DNA from: Chloroflexota bacterium
GTDB taxonomy: Bacteria; Chloroflexota; Anaerolineae; Promineifilales; Promineifilaceae
Assembly (NCBI GenBank): GCA_024640485.1
Contig: JAHEEY010000284.1
Location: forward strand, 1-6,356
Reading direction: 5' to 3'
DNA: 6,356 nt
This document shows positions 6,356-6,356 of the stretch, piece after piece. Under the pieces are notes generated by a model that searched no databases, was not told the origin of the DNA, and worked only from the letters and a program-made list of their open reading frames with translations. Position numbers and translations under genes: made by a program. The first letter of the stretch is position 1. Each line of letters begins with the position of its first letter.

Positions 6356-6356
6356 G

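Noticed and set aside
1..6356. A novel defence, mobile or otherwise undescribed system
   Set aside because: All large open frames belong to well-known transporter and glycosidase families. There are no direct-repeat arrays, transposase, integrase, nuclease or toxin-like genes, and no unexplained gene-sized region.

Overview
The window holds the 3' part of a five-component Opp/Dpp-type ABC importer operon followed by a family 3 glycoside hydrolase (GH3), all on the + strand. In order these are: the C-terminal part of an OppB/DppB-type permease (1-383), a complete OppC/DppC-type permease (398-1648), an OppD/DppD-type ATPase (1658-2665), an OppF/DppF-type ATPase (2658-3473), a 314-base spacer, a 758-residue GH3 beta-glucosidase (3788-6064), a strong intrinsic terminator (6198-6231), and about 125 bases of non-coding sequence with a possible promoter pointing out of the right edge.

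The four transporter genes are very tightly packed (gaps of 14 and 9 bases, then an 8-base overlap), so they are almost certainly one transcript. The substrate-binding protein is not visible and probably lies upstream, beyond the left edge. The GH3 enzyme has no signal peptide and so should act in the cytoplasm. Opp/Dpp-family importers next to GH3 genes are known from Thermotoga maritima (the TM0025-TM0031 region), where they take up beta-glucosides rather than peptides. By analogy, the importer here probably brings in a beta-linked gluco-oligosaccharide (cellobiose, laminaribiose, gentiobiose or similar), which the GH3 enzyme then hydrolyses to glucose. The substrate is an inference from gene neighbourhood; the transporter and hydrolase families are secure.

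The host looks like a fermentative, carbohydrate-using bacterium of moderate GC content. The gene arrangement and protein style would fit Anaerolineae-type Chloroflexota, Clostridia or Thermotogae-like anaerobes. Nothing in the window fixes the phylum.

I found no mobile element, CRISPR array, tRNA, rRNA, toxin-antitoxin or phage gene, and no clear sign of an undescribed system. The parts most worth a second look are an unusually large extracytoplasmic insert in the OppC-type permease, a Met-rich C-terminal tail on the GH3 enzyme, a four-cysteine (probable Fe-S) domain on only one of the two ATPases, and a perfect 12-bp hairpin without a U-tract between transporter and hydrolase.
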